From positions 1 through 55,702 of the forward strand of contig JAFSYI010000077.1 of the NCBI GenBank assembly GCA_017450065.1: DNA of 55,702 nt, in the 5' to 3' direction. The notes beneath the pieces are model-generated. The model was not told where the DNA came from. It did not search any database and saw only the letters and a program-made list of their open reading frames with translations. The position numbers and the translations under genes are program-made. The DNA is from Lachnospiraceae bacterium. Its GTDB lineage: Bacteria; Bacillota; Clostridia; Lachnospirales; Lachnospiraceae. How positions within the stretch are numbered: position 1 is the first letter of the stretch; the number at the start of each line of letters is the position of its first letter. Below are positions 52,657-55,702 of this stretch, in pieces.

Positions 52657-52691
52657 GCCTTTACCGGACAGACGGATCTTGGGAGATCGTA

Positions 52692-53294
52692 ATGGCAAAA
52701 CGCAGGAAACGTAAAAAGAATAACGAAGGGATCAAACGAGCGGTGATCCTCATTATTCTGGCCGGAATAGTGGTCGGCGGCTTTGCCATGCTTGCACTCA
52801 GGAACAAGCCGGACAGAGCTACACCGACAGTGCTTTCGCCGGTGGAGGAGGTACTTGCCAGAAACCTTGAGAATAATTATCCCTCCACTCCGAAGGAAGT
52901 CCTTAAGTATTACAGTGAGATCACAAGGTGCTTCTACAGCGAGATATATACGGATGAACAGCTCAGTCAGATGGCGGTAAAATCACGCGAATTACTGGAT
53001 GATGAGCTCAGGGCACAGCAGTCTGATGATGAATATCTTAACATGCTGAAGGCGGATGTGGATATATTTAAAAGCAATGACAGGGTTATCTCCAGTTACT
53101 CGGTATCGAGTGCAACGGACATAGATTATTATGACTACGAGGGTGATGAGTGGTCTAAGGCAATGTGTGTTTTCACTGTAAGGGAAGGCACCAGGATGGT
53201 TGCGACACAGGAAGAATTCCTTCTTAGAAGGGATGATACCGGCCACTGGAAGATATTCGGCTGGCGCATCTATGATGAAGATAATTACAAATGA
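52692..53294 (+). CDS. Conserved membrane-anchored protein, possibly DUF6715
   Basis: A 200-residue protein with a very basic N-terminus (MAKRRKRKKNNEG), one membrane helix (AVILIILAGIVVGGFAML) and an extracytoplasmic alpha/beta domain (YYSEITRCFYSEIYTDEQL ... HWKIFGWRIYDED). It resembles Lachnospiraceae proteins of the DUF6715 group; the label is tentative. ATG 52692 has GGGAG ahead. It is between rnz and tsaD. Confidence 0.7.
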   Translation: MAKRRKRKKNNEGIKRAVILIILAGIVVGGFAMLALRNKPDRATPTVLSPVEEVLARNLENNYPSTPKEVLKYYSEITRCFYSEIYTDEQLSQMAVKSRELLDDELRAQQSDDEYLNMLKADVDIFKSNDRVISSYSVSSATDIDYYDYEGDEWSKAMCVFTVREGTRMVATQEEFLLRRDDTGHWKIFGWRIYDEDNYK

Positions 53295-53324
53295 CCGGGT
53301 GGTTGTTGATAAAGGTGACAGGGA

Positions 53325-54377
53325 TTGGAAGCAAAAGAGTTAAGGGACGGACAGTCAACTGAAGATATACTGGTACTTGCGATCGAGAGTTCATGTGATG
53401 AAACAGCGGCGTCGGTTGTAAGAAACGGACGTGAGGTTATGTCCAATATCATATCTTCGCAGATCGATATCCATACACTTTATGGAGGCGTGGTTCCCGA
53501 GATAGCATCAAGAAAGCATATAGAGAAGATAAACCAGGTTATAGAGCAGGCGTTAAAAGAAGCAAAAGTCAGCCTTGATAACATCGATGCCATAGCCGTG
53601 ACCTACGGCCCGGGACTGGTCGGAGCGCTGCTCGTAGGCGTAGCCGAGGCCAAGGCAATAAGCTTTGCGACCGGTATTCCTCTTGTCGGCGTGCATCATA
53701 TTGAGGGACACATCTGTGCCAATTACATAGAGCATAAAGAGCTTGAACCGCCCTTTGTTTCTCTTGTGGTTTCGGGAGGCCATACACATCTGGTGAAGGT
53801 GGCTGATTACGGCGTATATGAAATACTCGGAAGGACAAGGGACGATGCAGCGGGAGAGGCTTTTGACAAGGTGGCAAGAGCAATAGGTCTTGGATATCCC
53901 GGCGGACCCAAGATAGATAAGGTGTCAAAGGAAGGAAATGCAGAGGCGGTAGAATTCCCGCGGGCCAGGGTAAGGGACGGTGAATATGATTTTTCGTTCA
54001 GTGGCCTTAAATCGGCAGTGCTTAATTATCTTAATTCGGAGAAAATGGCAGGCCGTGAGATAGCTGTTGCCGATGTGGCAGCCTCATTTCAGAAGGCTGT
54101 GACCGATGTCCTTGTAGAGCATTCAATGAATGCGCTTGATGCATACGGATTTAAGAAATTTGCCCTCGCGGGAGGCGTGGCCAGCAATTCCGCTCTCAGA
54201 TCAGCCATGAAGGAGGCCTGCGAAAAAAAAGGAATAGAACTGTACTATCCATCGCCCGTATTCTGTACGGACAATGCAGCCATGATAGGTGTCGCCGGGT
54301 ATTATGAGTATATAAAGGGAGTCAGGAGCGGCCTGACGCTCAATGCTGTACCAAATTTAAGGCTCGGTGACCGGTGA
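53325..54377 (+). CDS. tsaD: tRNA t6A threonylcarbamoyltransferase TsaD
   Basis: A complete 350-residue ASKHA-fold enzyme. [15 protein letters not shown] starts it, HHIEGH supplies metal ligands H125 and H129, SGGHTHL and the [14 protein letters not shown] phosphate loop follow, with [13 protein letters not shown] at the end. Starts with TTG at 53325, shortly after the previous gene. Confidence 0.95.
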   Translation: MEAKELRDGQSTEDILVLAIESSCDETAASVVRNGREVMSNIISSQIDIHTLYGGVVPEIASRKHIEKINQVIEQALKEAKVSLDNIDAIAVTYGPGLVGALLVGVAEAKAISFATGIPLVGVHHIEGHICANYIEHKELEPPFVSLVVSGGHTHLVKVADYGVYEILGRTRDDAAGEAFDKVARAIGLGYPGGPKIDKVSKEGNAEAVEFPRARVRDGEYDFSFSGLKSAVLNYLNSEKMAGREIAVADVAASFQKAVTDVLVEHSMNALDAYGFKKFALAGGVASNSALRSAMKEACEKKGIELYYPSPVFCTDNAAMIGVAGYYEYIKGVRSGLTLNAVPNLRLGDR

Positions 54378-54394
54378 ACCGGGAGGATGTTAAA

Positions 54395-55180
54395 ATGAGA
54401 AACAAAATGGGTCATAAATGTACCGCGATCGTGTTGTCGGCAGGTAAAGGAAAGCGGATGGGATCGGATATACCAAAGCAGTATATGCTGCTTGACGGCA
54501 AACCGGTCCTTTATTATTGCCTTAAGTCCTTCCAGGACAGTTTCCTTGATGAGATAGTGATAGTGGCCTGCGAAGCCGACTTCTCATACATTAAAGAAGA
54601 GATCGTTGATAAGTACAATATATCAAAGGTAAAAAGCATAGTCGGAGGAGGTGCCGAAAGGTACGATTCCGTGCTGTGCGGGTTGCGGGCTGCAGGTGAA
54701 TGCGACTATATTTTTATTCATGACGGAGCGAGACCTTTTGCGGATGATGAAATATTAAAGAGGGCATATGAAACGGTCATACGATATGGAACGGCAATAG
54801 TATCAATGCCGGTAAAGGATACGATAAAAGTCGTTGACGGTGATGGTATCACTGTAGATACGCCCGACAGAAGCCGCGTGTGGATGATGCAGACGCCGCA
54901 GGTGTTTGGTTACAAAGAAATACTGGAAGCGTATGAGCGGATGGATACGTATATGAAACAGAAAAGCGGTACCGGGTCCGGCGGGGAGAACATATCCGGC
55001 GATGCTTCAGGAGATATGGTTAAAGTCGATAAGAATCTTAATATAACCGATGATGCAATGGTAATGGAACATTTCGGAAGTCTTCCCGTTCATGTATCTG
55101 AAGGTTCATATCGAAATATCAAGATCACTACACCGGAGGATATGATAGTGGCTCAGGCCCTCCTGAAACGGGGGATTTGA
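54395..55180 (+). CDS. ispD: 2-C-methyl-D-erythritol 4-phosphate cytidylyltransferase
   Basis: A 261-residue enzyme of the MEP isoprenoid pathway. LSAGKGKRMGSDIPKQY binds CTP; HDGARPF and the RVWMMQTPQVF segment are typical. Start ATG 54395 has GGGAGG 8 nt upstream. A Gly/Ser/Asp-rich insert of about 25 residues (GTGSGGENISGDASGDM) precedes the NLNITDDAMV motif, making it longer than most IspD. It closes the core gene run. Confidence 0.93.
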   Translation: MRNKMGHKCTAIVLSAGKGKRMGSDIPKQYMLLDGKPVLYYCLKSFQDSFLDEIVIVACEADFSYIKEEIVDKYNISKVKSIVGGGAERYDSVLCGLRAAGECDYIFIHDGARPFADDEILKRAYETVIRYGTAIVSMPVKDTIKVVDGDGITVDTPDRSRVWMMQTPQVFGYKEILEAYERMDTYMKQKSGTGSGGENISGDASGDMVKVDKNLNITDDAMVMEHFGSLPVHVSEGSYRNIKITTPEDMIVAQALLKRGI

Positions 55181-55220
55181 GGACTGTTTTAAATATCATT
55201 GTTTTTTAATAAAAAAGTGG

Positions 55221-55249
55221 TTGACATTAGTATTTTCCTTTGATATTAT
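55221..55249 (+). promoter_or_regulatory. Promoter of the tRNA-Ser genes
   Basis: TTGACA (55221-55226), 17-nt spacer, TATTAT (55244-55249), about 57 nt before the first tRNA. Confidence 0.8.
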
Positions 55250-55306
55250 ATTTCTTGCGCTGACGAGAAACAGGTCGGCGTAAAATAATGGGTAATCAAC
55301 GACCGG

Positions 55307-55392
55307 GGAGAGGTATCGAAGTGGTCATAACGAGGCGGTCTTGAAAACCGTTTGCCTTCACGGGCACATGGGTTCGAATCCCATCCTCTCCG
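55307..55392 (+). tRNA. tRNA-Ser (anticodon TGA)
   Basis: GGAGAGG pairs with CCTCTCC at the acceptor; discriminator G; anticodon loop CTTGAAA; long variable arm typical of serine; TTCGAATC in the T loop. CCA is not encoded. A 7-bp hairpin (TGAATAC/GTATTCA) follows at once in the spacer. Confidence 0.95.
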
Positions 55393-55469
55393 CTGAATAC
55401 GTAAGTATTCAATTAAATATTGATTTGTTTCAGTTGAATTGGGTCTCATGCGTTTGAGCGTATGAACAT

Positions 55470-55558
55470 GGAGAAGTACCCAAGCGGCTGAAGGGGCTCC
55501 CCTGGAAAGGGAGTAGGTCGTTAATAGCGGCGCGAGGGTTCAAATCCCTCCTTCTCCG
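55470..55558 (+). tRNA. tRNA-Ser (anticodon GGA)
   Basis: GGAGAAG pairs with CTTCTCC; discriminator G; anticodon loop CTGGAAA; a long variable arm; TTCAAATC in the T loop. CCA is not encoded. It lies 77 nt behind the first tRNA-Ser and probably shares its promoter. Confidence 0.95.
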
Positions 55559-55642
55559 TTTGACTTCTAAAAAAACTGAAGCAACCGAACCTTGACAATC
55601 TAATAGTATAAACCATCCCTGAAATAGTCATAAGAGGAAGGC

Positions 55643-55702
55643 ATGAGCGAAGCGAGTGAAAGAATCTTATGGCGTCATTTCAAAAGTAAATTTTTAAGAA
55701 CG
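55643..55702 (+). CDS. Possible start of a gene cut by the right edge
   Basis: AAGAGGAAGG lies 1 nt from an ATG opening a 20-codon frame (MSEASERILW...) that is still open at the edge. The spacing is tight and the DNA also forms a CATAAGA/TCTTATG inverted repeat (55629-55671), so this may not be coding. Confidence 0.25.
   Translation, partial: MSEASERILWRHFKSKFLRT

Overview
This window looks like chromosome from an anaerobic Firmicute of the family Lachnospiraceae (a Butyrivibrio-like relative is my guess; the genus cannot be fixed from sequence alone). Support comes from purine-rich Shine-Dalgarno sites, heavy ATA/AGA codon use, the hom-ask, tsaE-tsaB-rimI-tsaD, iorAB-paaK and azlCD arrangements, and Lachnospiraceae-type small membrane proteins. 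I see no CRISPR array, complete insertion sequence or intact prophage.

Region 1 (1-6400) is a visibly AT-richer accessory stretch. It holds orphan small proteins of unknown function, a remnant that may be a serine recombinase, two REP-like palindromes, a 90-bp element present twice, a large metzincin-like protease with a probable frameshift at its start and an overlapping small membrane protein, a PAP2 phosphatase fragment, and a 24-codon stub running into a strong terminator. It reads as a decaying, recombination-prone island edge.

Region 2 (6414-26487) is a surface-polysaccharide locus. A membrane HD-GYP protein precedes a promoter (8645-8673). From it run an aminotransferase, an initiating sugar-phosphate transferase, an ATP-grasp ligase, a HAD phosphatase, a glycosyltransferase and the CapE/CapF/CapG set for UDP-N-acetyl-L-fucosamine, ending at a terminator (about 17000). 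A convergent degenerate HD-domain gene follows, with a structured leader and a 32-codon upstream ORF. A second run carries a glycosyltransferase, a Wzy-like polymerase, a WbsX-like protein, a GT2, a KpsS-like protein and a NeuB-family synthase; a long hairpin-forming stretch precedes neuB. No Wzx flippase, ABC exporter or nucleotidyltransferase for the NeuB product is in the window.

Region 3 (26575-40503) has transporters (PutP, EamA, MATE), aryl-pyruvate metabolism (IorA, IorB, PaaK), UvrB, and a GT2-MBOAT-DHHW module that probably O-acylates a polysaccharide.

Region 4 (40589-55558) is core: azlCD divergent from a PheB/UPF0735 ACT protein, homoserine dehydrogenase and aspartokinase, small membrane proteins, a small HExxH protein with two CxxC pairs, Tex, the t6A genes tsaE/tsaB/tsaD with rimI and RNase Z, ispD, and two tRNA-Ser genes.

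The observations I rate highest are unannotated structured intergenic DNA: a 65-bp double-hairpin element present at 38723 and 51472 (the second inside a chain of five hairpins), the 185-nt nested inverted repeat at 25056-25240, the leader of the degenerate HD gene that can hide its own ribosome-binding site and start codon, and the 90-bp element of the accessory region.
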